From Aureimonas altamirensis (GTDB lineage Bacteria > Pseudomonadota > Alphaproteobacteria > Rhizobiales > Rhizobiaceae), in contig NZ_BBWQ01000022.1 in the NCBI RefSeq assembly GCF_001463885.1, positions 145,437 through 209,436 of the forward strand: a DNA stretch of 64,000 bases, given 5' to 3'. The notes beneath the pieces are model-generated. The model saw only the letters and a list, made by a program, of their open reading frames with translations, was not told where the DNA came from and did no database searches. This document shows positions 25,910 to 35,939 of this stretch, piece by piece (within the stretch, counting starts at the first letter, position 1; every line of letters starts with the position of its first letter). Made by a program: the position numbers and the translations under genes.

Positions 25910-27586
25910 ATGGCAAGAACGGGTGGTCGCTTGTTGGTGGATTGTCTTGCGGCGCAAGGCGTCCGGCGTGTTTTCGGCGTTCCGGGCGAAAGTTATCTTG
26001 CCGTGCTCGACGCGCTCTACGATTGCCAGCCGCAGATTTCCTTCGTCAACGCCCGCAACGAGGGCGGCGCCAGCTTCATGGCCGAGGCGCATGGCAAGTT
26101 GACGGGGCAGCCGGGCATCGCCTTCGTCACCCGCGGTCCCGGGGCAACCAACGCCGCCATCGGCATCCATGCCGCACGCCAGGCCTCGACGCCGATGATC
26201 CTGTTCGTCGGCCAGATCCCGCTGGATGTGCGCGGTCGCGAGGCATTCCAGGAGGTCGATTACCGCGCGGTCTTCGGCTCGCTGGCCAAATGGGCTGTCG
26301 AGATCGAGCAGGTCGACCGCATACCCGAAATCGTGGCGCGCGCCTTCGCCACCGCGCTTTCGGGACGGCCCGGCCCGGTGGTCGTGGCGCTGCCCGAAGA
26401 TGTCCTGGCCGCGACGAGCGAGGCGGAACCGGCACGCAAGGTGCTGGTGCCGGAGCCCGCCCCATCCCCCGTCGGCGCGCAGGCGATCGCCGACCGGCTG
26501 GCAGGCGCAAGCCGGCCGCTGATCCTGGCCGGGGGTGGCGGCTGGACGGCGGATGGGCGCATGGCGCTGGACCGGTTGGCGCGTGCAGCCGACATCCCCG
26601 TGGCCGCCGCCTTCCGCTTCAACGACCTCGTCGACAATGGCGCGTCCCATTACGTCGGAGAGGCCGGCATCGCCATGGCGCCGCATGTGGCGCGCATGAT
26701 CCGCGAGGCAGACGTGATCCTGGCCGCCGGGATACGCTTCGGCGAGATGACCACCGGCGATTACACCCTCTTCGATGCGCCGAACCCGCGCCAGTACCTG
26801 ATCCACGCCCATGCCTCGGATGCCGAGATCGGCAAGATCTACCAAGCCGACATGCCGGTGCAGTCCGGGCCCAACACGCTGTTCGCCGCGCTTGCCGACG
26901 CCCGCTGCGGCGGTGCGCGGCAGACGGCCTGGACGCAGGAAGGCCGCGCCGCCTACGAGGCCGCGCTCGCCTGCCCCGAGCAGCCCGGCGGCGTCGACAT
27001 GGGCCGCGTGATGGAACATCTGCGTGCCGTGCTGCCGCCGGACGTGATCCTGACCAACGGAGCGGGCAATTTCGCCACCTGGCCCGGCCGTTACTTTCCG
27101 CTGCACGCCGGGGCCCGCCTGCTGGCCCCGCAAAGCGGCGCCATGGGCTATGGCCTGCCGGCGGCCATCGCCGCCAAGCTGGAAGCACCGGCGCGCACCG
27201 TGGTCTGCTTTGCCGGCGACGGCGACATCCAGATGAACTGCCAGGAACTCGCTACCGCGCGCCAGGCCGGCGCCGCGCCCATCGTTCTGGTTCTCAACAA
27301 TGGCAGCTACGGCACCATCCGGATGCACCAGGAGCGGACCTTTCCCGGCCGCGTCTCCGCGACGGACCTTGCCAACCCCGACTTCGTCCAGCTTGCCGAG
27401 GCATTCGGTTTCCACGGCGAGCGCGTCAGCCACACAAGCGACTTCGCCTCCGCCTTCGAACGCGCCGCGTCGGCGCCGGGCGGCGCCCTTATCGAACTTG
27501 TCATCGATGTCGAGGCGCTGACACCACGCCAGACACTGAGCCAGATGCGTCAGGCTGCGCTTGCGCGCGCCGACGCCGCCGGCTGA
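25910..27586 (+). CDS. Thiamine diphosphate enzyme, acetolactate synthase-like
   Basis: A 558-residue ThDP enzyme with the three-domain ALS/benzoylformate decarboxylase plan. The PYR domain has [16 protein letters not shown] and the activating Glu in [13 protein letters not shown] (about residue 52). The central domain follows at about 190-330. The PP domain carries the ThDP motif [12 protein letters not shown] with the closing LNNGSYGTI. Whether it makes acetolactate or decarboxylates another 2-keto acid cannot be decided; it is not next to an ilvN-type regulatory subunit, so a biosynthetic AHAS is unlikely. It is divergent from pccB and precedes the membrane hydrolase by 17 bp. Confidence 0.85.
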   Translation: MARTGGRLLVDCLAAQGVRRVFGVPGESYLAVLDALYDCQPQISFVNARNEGGASFMAEAHGKLTGQPGIAFVTRGPGATNAAIGIHAARQASTPMILFVGQIPLDVRGREAFQEVDYRAVFGSLAKWAVEIEQVDRIPEIVARAFATALSGRPGPVVVALPEDVLAATSEAEPARKVLVPEPAPSPVGAQAIADRLAGASRPLILAGGGGWTADGRMALDRLARAADIPVAAAFRFNDLVDNGASHYVGEAGIAMAPHVARMIREADVILAAGIRFGEMTTGDYTLFDAPNPRQYLIHAHASDAEIGKIYQADMPVQSGPNTLFAALADARCGGARQTAWTQEGRAAYEAALACPEQPGGVDMGRVMEHLRAVLPPDVILTNGAGNFATWPGRYFPLHAGARLLAPQSGAMGYGLPAAIAAKLEAPARTVVCFAGDGDIQMNCQELATARQAGAAPIVLVLNNGSYGTIRMHQERTFPGRVSATDLANPDFVQLAEAFGFHGERVSHTSDFASAFERAASAPGGALIELVIDVEALTPRQTLSQMRQAALARADAAG

Positions 27587-27603
27587 CCGAAACGGAGGCC
27601 TGC

Positions 27604-29268
27604 ATGGCGGTTCACAGCGAGCAATCCCGGTGGCGCTGGCGAACGCTGGGCCTTTCCATGCCTGGAATCGTGCTCGGCCTCCTGTTCTTCGCCGCATCCC
27701 TGACACCGAGCCTCCTGCCGCGCGGACCGCTCGTGCAGGGGGCCCTGTCGGGCGCCTCCTTCGCTGCCGGTTATGCCGTGGGTGTCTTCATCCACTGGCT
27801 CTGGGCCTACCTGCAACTGCCGGAGCCGGAGCACAGGCGCGCCCGGGCGCTTCGCATCGCCGGAGGCGTGCTGGCCCTGCCGGCCGTCGCGCTGACGCTT
27901 TGGAAAGCCGCCGAATGGCAGAATTCGGTTCGCCAGGTGATGGGGCTGGAGCCGCTCGACACCGCGCATCCGCTGCAGGTCGGGGCGGTGGGGTTGCTCG
28001 TCTTCCTTGCGCTGCTTGCGCTGGCGCGCCTGTTCGGCGTCGTCATGCGGCTGCTGCGGGGCCGGCTGAAGCGGCTGTTGCCACCGAGGGTCGCCCAGGT
28101 GCTGGCCACAGGCCTGACGGTCTTCGCCTTCTGGTACGTTTTCAACGGGGTCATCTTCCATCAGGCGCTGCGTCTTGCCGACAGCTCGTTCCGCGAGCTG
28201 GATTCCCATATCGATGCCGAAAGCGCCCCACCGGACGACCCTTTCCGCACCGGCAGCGCCCAGTCGCTCGTGTCGTGGGAAAGCCTCGGCGCGCGCGGCC
28301 GCGAATATATCGCAAGCGGGCCACGGGCGGCCGAGATCGGCGATTTCTTCGGCGCGCCGGCGCAAGACCCCATCCGCGTCTATGTGGGCTTGAACTCACG
28401 CGAGACCGTCGAGGAGCGCGCAACCCTTGCCCTGCAGGAGATGCTGCGCGTCGGCGCCTTCGAGCGGTCGGCGCTCGTGGTGATCGTGCCCACCGGCACC
28501 GGCTGGATCGACCCGGCCGGCGCCGACACGCTGGAATATCTGCATCGGGGCGACATCGCCTCCGTCGCCCTGCAATATTCCTATCTCACGAGCTGGCTGT
28601 CGCTGATGGTGGAGCCCGGCTACGGCGCCGAGGCAGGCCGGGCCCTGTTCCAGAAGGTCTATGCGCATTGGACGGGCCTGCCGCCCGGAGAACGGCCGCG
28701 CCTCTACCTTTATGGCCTCAGCCTCGGGGCGATGAACTCCGAACTGTCGACCGACCTCTATGAAGTGGTCGCCGATCCCTTCGACGGCGCTCTCTGGTCC
28801 GGCCCGCCCTTCACCAGCCGTACCTGGCGGATGGCGACGGATGCACGCGTGCCGGGCACGCCCGAATGGCTGCCGCGCTTCCGCGACGGATCGATCATCC
28901 GCTTCACCGCGCAGCGAAACAATCTCGATGCCGCCAGCGCGCCGTGGGGCCCCATCCGCATCGTCTACCTGCAATATGCGAGCGATCCCGTCACCTTCTT
29001 CGAGCCGTCCAGCTTCTACCGCGAGCCCGACTGGATGAAGGCGCCGCGCGGACCGGATGTCAGCCCGGCGCTGCGCTGGTTTCCCATCGTCACCGGCCTG
29101 CAACTGGCAGCCGACATGATGCTGGCGACGACGGCCCCCATCGGATACGGCCATCTCTACGCGCCGGAACATTACATCGATGCCTGGATCGAAGTGACGC
29201 AGCCTCCCCCCATCGACGCCGACACGATCGCGCGGCTCAAGGCGTTTCAAGCGGCCCGGTTTCGCTGA
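27604..29268 (+). CDS. Membrane-anchored alpha/beta hydrolase family protein (Abhydrolase_9/DUF2319-like)
   Basis: A 554-residue protein; the ATG at 27604 follows GGAGG (27594-27598). The N-terminal 200 residues have four or five membrane helices ([40 protein letters not shown]). The soluble C-terminal domain contains [13 protein letters not shown], the GxSxG nucleophile elbow of a hydrolase, and [14 protein letters not shown]. This combination is known as a conserved predicted membrane hydrolase family of unknown substrate. It follows the ThDP gene by 17 bp and may share its transcript, although no functional link is evident. Confidence 0.78.
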   Translation: MAVHSEQSRWRWRTLGLSMPGIVLGLLFFAASLTPSLLPRGPLVQGALSGASFAAGYAVGVFIHWLWAYLQLPEPEHRRARALRIAGGVLALPAVALTLWKAAEWQNSVRQVMGLEPLDTAHPLQVGAVGLLVFLALLALARLFGVVMRLLRGRLKRLLPPRVAQVLATGLTVFAFWYVFNGVIFHQALRLADSSFRELDSHIDAESAPPDDPFRTGSAQSLVSWESLGARGREYIASGPRAAEIGDFFGAPAQDPIRVYVGLNSRETVEERATLALQEMLRVGAFERSALVVIVPTGTGWIDPAGADTLEYLHRGDIASVALQYSYLTSWLSLMVEPGYGAEAGRALFQKVYAHWTGLPPGERPRLYLYGLSLGAMNSELSTDLYEVVADPFDGALWSGPPFTSRTWRMATDARVPGTPEWLPRFRDGSIIRFTAQRNNLDAASAPWGPIRIVYLQYASDPVTFFEPSSFYREPDWMKAPRGPDVSPALRWFPIVTGLQLAADMMLATTAPIGYGHLYAPEHYIDAWIEVTQPPPIDADTIARLKAFQAARFR

Positions 29269-29286
29269 ACCGGTCCCCATGTCGAT

Positions 29287-29303
29287 TCTGGAATAGTTCT
29301 ATA
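29287..29303 (+). promoter_or_regulatory. Candidate Irr iron-control element (ICE box)
   Basis: TCTGGAA-TAG-TTCTATA matches the ICE pattern TTTAGAA-N3-TTCTAAA at 11 of 14 arm positions. It lies 12 bp upstream of a perfect TTGACA (29315-29320) and about 90 bp before the imelysin start. Irr is the haem-responsive iron regulator of Rhizobiales and Rhodobacterales; a site just upstream of -35 fits activation under iron limitation. Inference from pattern match only. Confidence 0.55.
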
Positions 29304-29391
29304 TTTATGATGAATTGACACAAGTTTGTGATTGCGCCATTAGCAAAGCTCCGGCGCCCGCGATCCCGGGCGTTTTCGTGAGGAGGCGGCA

Positions 29392-30663
29392 TTGGCACGC
29401 AAACATTCCTTGTCCGCTGTTTCGGCGCTCTGCATCATGGCATTCGCGACCCAATCCGGCGCCGCGGCGCCCGAGCCGCAGGCCGTCGTGCGGCATTACG
29501 CCGACATGGCCCTTGCCAAGTACGAGGACTCGCTCGCCACCGCCAAGGCGCTCGACGCCGCGGTCGACGCGCTGATCGCCAAACCCTCTCAGGAAACGCT
29601 GGATGCGGCGCGCAGCGCCTGGAAGGCTTCCCGCATCCCGTATCAGCAATCCGAGGTGTACCGCTTCGGCAATCCCGTGGTGGATGCATGGGAAGGCCGG
29701 GTGAATGCGTGGCCCCTAGATGAAGGGCTGATCGACTATGTCGACCCTGCCTACGGTACCGAAAGCGACAGCAACCCCTATTACGTCGCCGACGTCATCG
29801 CCAACCCGTCCGCGACGATCAACGGCGAGACGCTGGACATGAGCAGCCTGACGCCGGAAACCATCTCCGGCCTGCAGGAAGCAGGCGAAGTGGAGGCCAA
29901 TGTCGCCACCGGCTATCACGCGATCGAGTTTCTGCTGTGGGGGCAGGATCTGAACGGAACCGGCCCCGGCGCCGGCAACCGCCCCTACACCGATTACGAC
30001 ACGGCCAATTGCACCCATGGCAATTGCGACCGGCGCGCTGCCTATCTGAAGGCCGCGACGGAGCTGCTGGTGGCCGACCTGGAAGAGATGGTGGCCGACT
30101 GGCAGCCGGGCGGCGCGGCGGAAAGCGTCGTCGTGGCAGACCCGAAGGTCGGGCTGCGCGCGGCCCTGACCGGCATGGGCTCTCTATCCTATGGCGAACT
30201 GGCCGGCGAGCGGATGAAGCTCGGCCTGATCCTGCACGATCCGGAAGAAGAGCATGACTGCTTCTCCGACAATACCCACGCCTCGCATCTCAACGACGCC
30301 ATCGGCATCGCGTCGGCCTATACCGGCCGCTATACCCGCGTGGACGGAACGGAGATGACCGGTCCGTCGATCTCCGACCTCGTCGCGGCGAAGGACCCGG
30401 TCTTGGACACGGAGATGCGCGGCAAGCTCGACGTCACGCTGGCGGCCATGAACGCCATGGCAGCGCGGGCCGAGGGCGGTGAAGCCTATGACCAGATGAT
30501 CGGCGAGGGCAACGAAACCGGCAACGCGGCCGTGCAGGCGGCCATCGACGGGCTGATCGACCAGACCCGCAGCATCGAGCGTGTCGTGGCCGCCGTCGAT
30601 CTTGGCCAGGTCGAGATCGAAGGATCGGACAGCCTCGACAATCCGGACGCGGTCTTCGAATAG
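29392..30663 (+). CDS. Imelysin family protein (iron-regulated IrpA/ICMP-like periplasmic protein)
   Basis: A 423-residue secreted protein. The start is TTG at 29392, with AGGAGG (29381-29386) 5 bp upstream and no nearby ATG. A signal peptide (MARKHSLSAVSALC..., cleavage after GAAA) precedes the imelysin domain. The metal-binding GxHxxE motif is intact as G174-Y-H176-A-I-E179, and EEHDCFSDNTHASHLND is typical of the IrpA branch. Such proteins bind iron in the periplasm or at the outer membrane and are induced by iron limitation. It heads a four-gene operon also found next to icmP in Pseudomonas. Confidence 0.9.
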   Translation: MARKHSLSAVSALCIMAFATQSGAAAPEPQAVVRHYADMALAKYEDSLATAKALDAAVDALIAKPSQETLDAARSAWKASRIPYQQSEVYRFGNPVVDAWEGRVNAWPLDEGLIDYVDPAYGTESDSNPYYVADVIANPSATINGETLDMSSLTPETISGLQEAGEVEANVATGYHAIEFLLWGQDLNGTGPGAGNRPYTDYDTANCTHGNCDRRAAYLKAATELLVADLEEMVADWQPGGAAESVVVADPKVGLRAALTGMGSLSYGELAGERMKLGLILHDPEEEHDCFSDNTHASHLNDAIGIASAYTGRYTRVDGTEMTGPSISDLVAAKDPVLDTEMRGKLDVTLAAMNAMAARAEGGEAYDQMIGEGNETGNAAVQAAIDGLIDQTRSIERVVAAVDLGQVEIEGSDSLDNPDAVFE

Positions 30664-30696
30664 GCCACAGGCCCCGAACGGTCGCCAGCCATCGCC

Positions 30697-32226
30697 ATGC
30701 GCCGTATCGTCGCCCTTGTCGCCTGCCCTTTCGCCGCCTGGCTGGTGCTGGCCGCAGCCGCGCCTGCACGGCCGGGCGCACCCCTGTTTCCCGAGCGGAG
30801 CGACGTCTCCGCAAAGGACAAGGCGCGCATCCAGGCGGTAACCCGCCCGACGACGGATTTCACCAAGCCGGAGCGGTTCGAGGCGATGTCGGGTGGGGCC
30901 GGCACGACGACGGCGCCGGTCAATGCCGACTCCTTCTCGCATTTCTCCACCAACATCACCTTCGAGGAAGAGGAGCAGTTCAAGCTCGGCAACGCGCTGT
31001 TCCGCAAATTCTGGGTGTCGGCCCCCTCCTCCACGCAGGCATCGGACGGGCTCGGGCCCTTCTTCAACGCGCGCTCCTGCCAGAGCTGCCATCTCAAGGA
31101 TGGGCGCGGCAAGCCGCCCGAGGGCGGCGAAACGCTGTCGATGTTCCTGCGCCTCGCCGGACCGCCGCGCACCCCGCAGGAACGGCAGGATGTCGCCGAG
31201 TACCGGCGCCTCAACATTCAGGATCCCATCTACGGCGAGCAGTTACAGGAGTTCGCCGTGCCCGGCCTGCCGGCGGAAGGCAACATGCAGGTCTCCTATG
31301 AAGAGGAGCCGTTCCGCTTTCCCGACGGCGAAACCGCCTCGCTGCGCCGGCCCGCCTATTCCATCGCCGGCCTGGCCTACGGGCCGCTCGACGAAGGCAC
31401 GACACTGTCGCCGCGCATCGCCAATCCGATGATCGGCATGGGGCTGATCGAGGCCATAGCGGCGGGCGACATCCTGGCCCACGCCGATCCCGACGATGCC
31501 GATGGCGACGGCATCTCGGGCCGGCCCGCCATCGTCCGCGACCACCGCAGCGAAGAGATCGTGCTGGGGCGCTTCGGATGGAAGGCGCAGAACGGCTCTA
31601 TCCGCGACCAGACGGCCAGCGCCTTTGCCGGCGATATCGGCATATCGACGCCGGATGTGCCACGCAGCCACGGCGACTGTACCGAGCGCCAGCCGGCCTG
31701 CATCGCGATGCCGGATGGCGTCCAGCCGCGCCTGGGGGATACGGAAGCGCCCGATCCCGTCATGGATCTGGTGACCTTCTATTCCAAGAACCTTGCCGTG
31801 CCGCGCCGCCGCGATGTCGACGACCCGGCCGTCCTGCGGGGCAAGCAGATGTTCTATGACGCCGGATGTCCGGCCTGCCATGTCCCGAAATTCGTCACCA
31901 GTCGGCAGGCCGACAACAAGGCGCAGGCATTCCAGCTCATCTGGCCCTACTCCGACTTCCTGCTGCACGACATGGGCGATGGCCTTGCGGACGGGCAACA
32001 GGTGGGCATGGCGAGTGGCCAGGAATGGCGCACGCCGCCCTTATGGGGCATCGGCCTCACCGAAACGGTCAGCGGCCATAGCTTCTTCCTGCATGACGGG
32101 CGGGCCCGCAACCTGACCGAGGCGATCCTGTGGCACGGGGGCGAGGCCGCCACCGCCAGAGACGCCTTCGCCGCCATGCCATCCGACGATCGTGCCGCCC
32201 TTCTGCGCTTTCTGGAGTCTCTCTGA
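30697..32226 (+). CDS. Di-haem c-type oxidoreductase (DHOR, predicted thiol oxidoreductase family)
   Basis: A 509-residue periplasmic cytochrome. A signal peptide (MRRIVALVACPFAAWLVLAAAAPA) is followed by two c-type haem sites: C128-QS-C131-H132 and C391-PA-C394-H395. The DHOR family is distantly related to MauG/di-haem peroxidases and accompanies imelysin genes. It probably supplies redox chemistry, for example handling Fe(II)/Fe(III), for the imelysin module; this is inferred from constant co-occurrence. The stop overlaps the next start (TGATG). Confidence 0.88.
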   Translation: MRRIVALVACPFAAWLVLAAAAPARPGAPLFPERSDVSAKDKARIQAVTRPTTDFTKPERFEAMSGGAGTTTAPVNADSFSHFSTNITFEEEEQFKLGNALFRKFWVSAPSSTQASDGLGPFFNARSCQSCHLKDGRGKPPEGGETLSMFLRLAGPPRTPQERQDVAEYRRLNIQDPIYGEQLQEFAVPGLPAEGNMQVSYEEEPFRFPDGETASLRRPAYSIAGLAYGPLDEGTTLSPRIANPMIGMGLIEAIAAGDILAHADPDDADGDGISGRPAIVRDHRSEEIVLGRFGWKAQNGSIRDQTASAFAGDIGISTPDVPRSHGDCTERQPACIAMPDGVQPRLGDTEAPDPVMDLVTFYSKNLAVPRRRDVDDPAVLRGKQMFYDAGCPACHVPKFVTSRQADNKAQAFQLIWPYSDFLLHDMGDGLADGQQVGMASGQEWRTPPLWGIGLTETVSGHSFFLHDGRARNLTEAILWHGGEAATARDAFAAMPSDDRAALLRFLESL

Positions 32227-33329
32227 TGCGCCTTCTTCACGCCTTTGCGCTGCTGGCCCTGCTGTCGACGACCGCCAATGCCCAGGAGGGGGCGAGCGCC
32301 CCGCCGCCGCCGCTTGTTCCGGCCGAGGTCGTCGCCATCATGGAAAAGGCGGTCGACGGGGCGATACGGCCGGGTTACGCGGCCTTTTCCGACAGCACGC
32401 GGCGGCTCGGCGACGACCTGCGCGCGCTGTGCGACGCGCCATCCGCCGCAACGCTCGATTCTGCGCGCGGCGCCTTCAAGGCGACGGCCGCGCAATGGGC
32501 CCGCATCGAGATCGTCCGGGCGGGGCCCGTCCTGCAGGACAACCGGTTCGAGCGGATACTCTATTATCCCGACCGCAAGGGCCTGGGCCTGCGGCAGGTG
32601 CAGGCACTTCTTGCCGAACAGGATGCGTCCGTGCTGGAGGCCGGCGCCCTCGAAGGCAGGAGCGTTGCCGTACAGGGGCTGGGCGCGCTGGAGTTCGTCC
32701 TGTTCGGCACCGGCTCGGAAGGCCTCGCATCGCAGGCCGAACCTTATCGCTGCCGCTACGGCGTCGCTGTTGCCGACAATGTCGACGAGATCGCCCGGCA
32801 GTTGGACGAGGCCTGGGCCGCACCGGATGGCATCGCGGCGGTCTGGACGCGGCCGGGCGCGCAGAACCCCCAGTTCCGCAGCGTCGAGGAAGCGGCAACC
32901 GGACTGCTCGGCTTGCTCGTGCATGGCGCCGAAGCCATGCGCGACCAGCGCGTCGAAGGCTTCTACAAGGGTGCCGACAAGGCGACGTTCCCACGGCAGG
33001 CCCTGTTCTGGCGCAGCGGCAGCACCTTCACAATGATCTCCGGCAACATCGACGGGCTGCGCACCCTGTTCGATGCATCGGGCATGGGTGCGCTTCTGGG
33101 CAAGGACCAACTGGGCACGGTCGACAGCATCCACTTTCTGATGGCCAACATGGAGCGTGTCTCCAATGCCGCCAACCCGGACATCGAGGCGCTGATGGCC
33201 GATGCAAAGGGACGCGGGCAGATGGAATATCTGCTGGTGGCCGGCAAGGATCTCATCCTGCGGTTCAACGACGAACTGGGGGGTGCCATCGGCCTGTCCG
33301 CCGGCTTCTCCTTCCAGGATGGAGACTGA
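32226..33329 (+). CDS. Second imelysin family protein, GxHxxE motif degenerate
   Basis: A 367-residue secreted protein with a signal peptide (MRLLHAFALLALLSTTANA). The fold resembles imelysin: paired helical repeats with ATAAQWARIEIVRAGP and YYPDRKGLGLRQ, and a segment QGLGALEFVLFG where the GxHxxE motif has become G151-L-G153-A-L-E156, losing the His. It therefore probably does not bind metal in the same way as the first imelysin and may be a partner. The start is coupled to the DHOR gene by 1 bp; the DUF1513 gene begins 5 bp after the stop. Confidence 0.85.
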   Translation: MRLLHAFALLALLSTTANAQEGASAPPPPLVPAEVVAIMEKAVDGAIRPGYAAFSDSTRRLGDDLRALCDAPSAATLDSARGAFKATAAQWARIEIVRAGPVLQDNRFERILYYPDRKGLGLRQVQALLAEQDASVLEAGALEGRSVAVQGLGALEFVLFGTGSEGLASQAEPYRCRYGVAVADNVDEIARQLDEAWAAPDGIAAVWTRPGAQNPQFRSVEEAATGLLGLLVHGAEAMRDQRVEGFYKGADKATFPRQALFWRSGSTFTMISGNIDGLRTLFDASGMGALLGKDQLGTVDSIHFLMANMERVSNAANPDIEALMADAKGRGQMEYLLVAGKDLILRFNDELGGAIGLSAGFSFQDGD

Positions 33330-33334
33330 CGCCG

Positions 33335-34417
33335 GTGGCCGGCGGCCCGCTCCTCGACAGGCGCGCCTTCATGGGCGCTGCGGGTGCCGGCTTCCTGATG
33401 GCCCTCAGGCCACGCGCCGCGCTGGCGCTGGCGCGCACCGATGCCGTCTTCGCCTCGGCGTTCCGCGCGCCGGACGGCAGCTTCGGGGTTGCAACCATCA
33501 CGGAGCGGGGCGAGATCGTGGACAGGGCCCGGCTGCCGGATCGCGCCCACGGCATGGCCGCATGCCGGGCGACCGGCCGGATGGTGGCGTTTGCGCGACG
33601 GCCGGGCACCTTCGCGGTGATCTTCGACAAGGATGCCGCGTGTGAGCCGGTCGTAATCGCCACGCCCGAGGACCGGCACTTCTTCGGGCATGGCGAGTTC
33701 TCGGCCGATGGGCGCATCCTCTTTGCAAGCGAAAACGATTTCGAGGCGGGGCGCGGGGTTATCGGCCTGTATGACGCGACATCTTCGTTCCGCCGCATCG
33801 CGGAGTTCGACGCGCACGGCATCGGCACCCACGATATCGGCGTCAGCCCGGACGGCCGCTTCCTGGCGATCGCCAATGGCGGCATCCAAACCCATCCGGA
33901 TTTCGGGCGCACCAAACTCAACCTCGACACGATGCAGCCATCGCTGGTGCTTCTGGATGCACGCAGCGGCGCGCTGGTACAACGGCACAGGCTTCCCCCG
34001 GCGCTGGCGCAGCTATCGACGCGCCATCTTGCCTTTGGAGACGGCGGCCGCATCTGGTTCGCCTGCCAGTTCGAGGGATCGCGCAACGAGACCCCGCCGC
34101 TTGCCGGCTATTTCTCGCCGGGCGACGACCCGACATATGTGACGCTGCCAACGGATGTCACGGAGCGGATGGGCCATTACGTGGGCGCCATCGCCATCAA
34201 CGCAGCGGACGGACTGGTTGGCCTTTCATCGCCGAGGGGCAGCCTGCTTATCCTGGATGCGCGGGACGGAAGGCTGCTGTCGGAACGCGCCGTCCGCGAC
34301 GCGGCAGGGGTGGCCGCGTCGGCGGCAGGGATCGCGGTTTCCACCTATGACGGAACGCTGGCGGACACGACGAGCCCCGTCGCCTGGGACCAGCATCTCC
34401 TGCGGCTTGCACGCTGA
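33335..34417 (+). CDS. DUF1513 family Tat-exported beta-propeller protein
   Basis: A 360-residue protein. The GTG at 33335 was chosen because it retains the twin-arginine motif DRRAFMGAAGAGFLMAL; the later ATG at 33371 would remove it. GGAG lies 10 bp upstream. The mature part has repeated blades such as GEFSADGRILFASEND, IGVSPDGRFLAIANGG and GLSSPRGSLLILDARD, indicating a beta-propeller. DUF1513 is the regular fourth member of imelysin/DHOR operons. Export by the Tat route implies folding or cofactor loading in the cytoplasm. Its function in iron uptake is unknown. Confidence 0.88.
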   Translation: MAGGPLLDRRAFMGAAGAGFLMALRPRAALALARTDAVFASAFRAPDGSFGVATITERGEIVDRARLPDRAHGMAACRATGRMVAFARRPGTFAVIFDKDAACEPVVIATPEDRHFFGHGEFSADGRILFASENDFEAGRGVIGLYDATSSFRRIAEFDAHGIGTHDIGVSPDGRFLAIANGGIQTHPDFGRTKLNLDTMQPSLVLLDARSGALVQRHRLPPALAQLSTRHLAFGDGGRIWFACQFEGSRNETPPLAGYFSPGDDPTYVTLPTDVTERMGHYVGAIAINAADGLVGLSSPRGSLLILDARDGRLLSERAVRDAAGVAASAAGIAVSTYDGTLADTTSPVAWDQHLLRLAR

Positions 34418-34424
34418 CGAAAGC

Positions 34425-34442
34425 GCCCCTGAACGCCGGGGC
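34425..34442. terminator. Possible stem-loop between convergent genes
   Basis: GCCCC and GGGGC pair around an eight-base loop in the 66-bp gap between the DUF1513 and HPP genes. There is no T-run on either strand, so a terminator role is only plausible from position. Confidence 0.3.
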
Positions 34443-34483
34443 CGCGTCGACGGCCTAAGGTTCCAAGACTGCCGATCGCACCC

Positions 34484-35695
34484 TTAGTCGGTTCCATCCG
34501 GATCCATGGGGCGCCGGCCGGCGGTTTTACCGCCCGGCGCACCGTCAAGGAGCCTGCGCGAGAGGGCGGCGATCAGGTCTGTTTGCGTAACGATACCTAC
34601 GATCCGACCGTCCAGGATCACCGGAAGCGCGTCGACGCCCCTTGTGGCAAGTTGGGGGATAGCAGCCGATACCCCACTGTCCGGTGCAACGACCGGGGTG
34701 GAAACAGCCATCACGTCGGCTGCCACGGGTTCGCGAGCTCTACGCTTGTTCGACTTCCAGTCCCGGATGTCCAGCCATTTGCGCAGGGGCCGGTCGGGGT
34801 AGCGGGCTTGCAGGATATGCAGGTGAAAAAGGATGCCGAGAAACTCGCCATCCTGTCCGACAACGGGCAGGGACGTGAAGCCGTGACGTATAAACAGGCC
34901 TGCCGCCTCGCTGAGGGGCGTGCGCGGAGAGATGGTGACGAGGTCCTTCGACATGATCTCGCCGATTCGGGTGGCACCGGCGCGGTTGCCGGCGGCCCTC
35001 AGCTCCGCCGCTCCGATCAGCCTGGCCAAATCCTCGACGCCCAGATTCAATGTTCGCCGATAGCTTTCGAGAATATCTGCAAGCTCCCGCTCGCTGAGAC
35101 CGAGGCGCTCGACGGCCGCCGCATCGGCCGTTCCCCGGATGCCGTTGCCGGCAAATGGCCTGAGTGGGTAGTGCCGACCGGTCGCGCGCGCCCACAGCAG
35201 CGCCCAGATCACCAGAACCGCCGTTCCCGAGGCAGTTGGAAACAGTGCGAAGCTGAAGCCTAAAGCTTCGATGTTCCGGTAGTTCAGGACGACCGTCATT
35301 GCGACGGCCCCGCCCGGTGGGTGAGTTGCCTTCGCCAAGGCCATGGCGACGATGGCAAGGCCCACTGCCAACGGGGCTGCGAACCAGGCGTTCGGCATCA
35401 GCCTGCACACCAGGATGGCAGCGACCGCCGATATCGTGTTGCCGGCGATGGCCGGCCAGGGCTGCGCAAGCGGACTACTGGGAACCGCGAAGACAAGGAC
35501 GGCCGTCGCCCCGAAGGGAGCGATCAGATAGACCGTAAGCCATAAGTCGCGCGAGATCGCGAAGGCGACACAGGCGGCCGCCAGAATGCCGATTCCGGCG
35601 CCGATGCCGGCACCGAAAGCTTCCCGCATCCGAATGATAGCTGCGTTGGTCAAGGCGCTTATGTGCGTACGGGCAGTATCAGGATCTTGGAACAT
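34484..35695 (-). CDS. HPP family membrane protein with C-terminal CBS domain pair
   Basis: A 403-residue protein from ATG 35695; an ATG at 35776 would add 27 residues, and neither has a clear ribosome-binding site, so the start is uncertain. Residues about 15-170 form the four-helix HPP domain (IAPFGATAVLVFAVPSSPLAQPW, ATHPPGGAVAMTVVL). A linker leads to two CBS motifs (IMSKDLVTISPRTPLSEAAGLF and VMAVSTPVVAPDSGVSAAI), which usually sense adenine nucleotides. HPP proteins have been linked to nitrite transport in chloroplasts; the bacterial HPP-CBS role is unclear. It converges with the iron operon. Confidence 0.85.
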   Translation of the reverse strand: MFQDPDTARTHISALTNAAIIRMREAFGAGIGAGIGILAAACVAFAISRDLWLTVYLIAPFGATAVLVFAVPSSPLAQPWPAIAGNTISAVAAILVCRLMPNAWFAAPLAVGLAIVAMALAKATHPPGGAVAMTVVLNYRNIEALGFSFALFPTASGTAVLVIWALLWARATGRHYPLRPFAGNGIRGTADAAAVERLGLSERELADILESYRRTLNLGVEDLARLIGAAELRAAGNRAGATRIGEIMSKDLVTISPRTPLSEAAGLFIRHGFTSLPVVGQDGEFLGILFHLHILQARYPDRPLRKWLDIRDWKSNKRRAREPVAADVMAVSTPVVAPDSGVSAAIPQLATRGVDALPVILDGRIVGIVTQTDLIAALSRRLLDGAPGGKTAGRRPMDPDGTD

Positions 35696-35939
35696 GGTCC
35701 GGACCGTTGGCTTCCGACCGGTTCTGCCAGACTGCAGGACGGATTGCAGGCAAAGAAAATTCGCCTCTGAAGCCATCCATGAAAATTAAAACCGTTGCGG
35801 GTCGGACGCCCCCCCCGGAGGGACGGCAGCGTTACCGAAATGGACCCCGGCGGGATTGCTCGCTGCACCCGCAAACCTACCTCACAACTGAGAGCAAGCC
35901 GGCGATACATGTCTTCCAGCCGAATGTTGGGAACCCTGC

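Noticed and set aside
24251..27706. Long minus-strand frame running from pccB into the ThDP enzyme gene
   Set aside because: Only the part up to 25783 is PccB; the rest is antisense to the ThDP gene. The real start has GGGGAGGG directly upstream.
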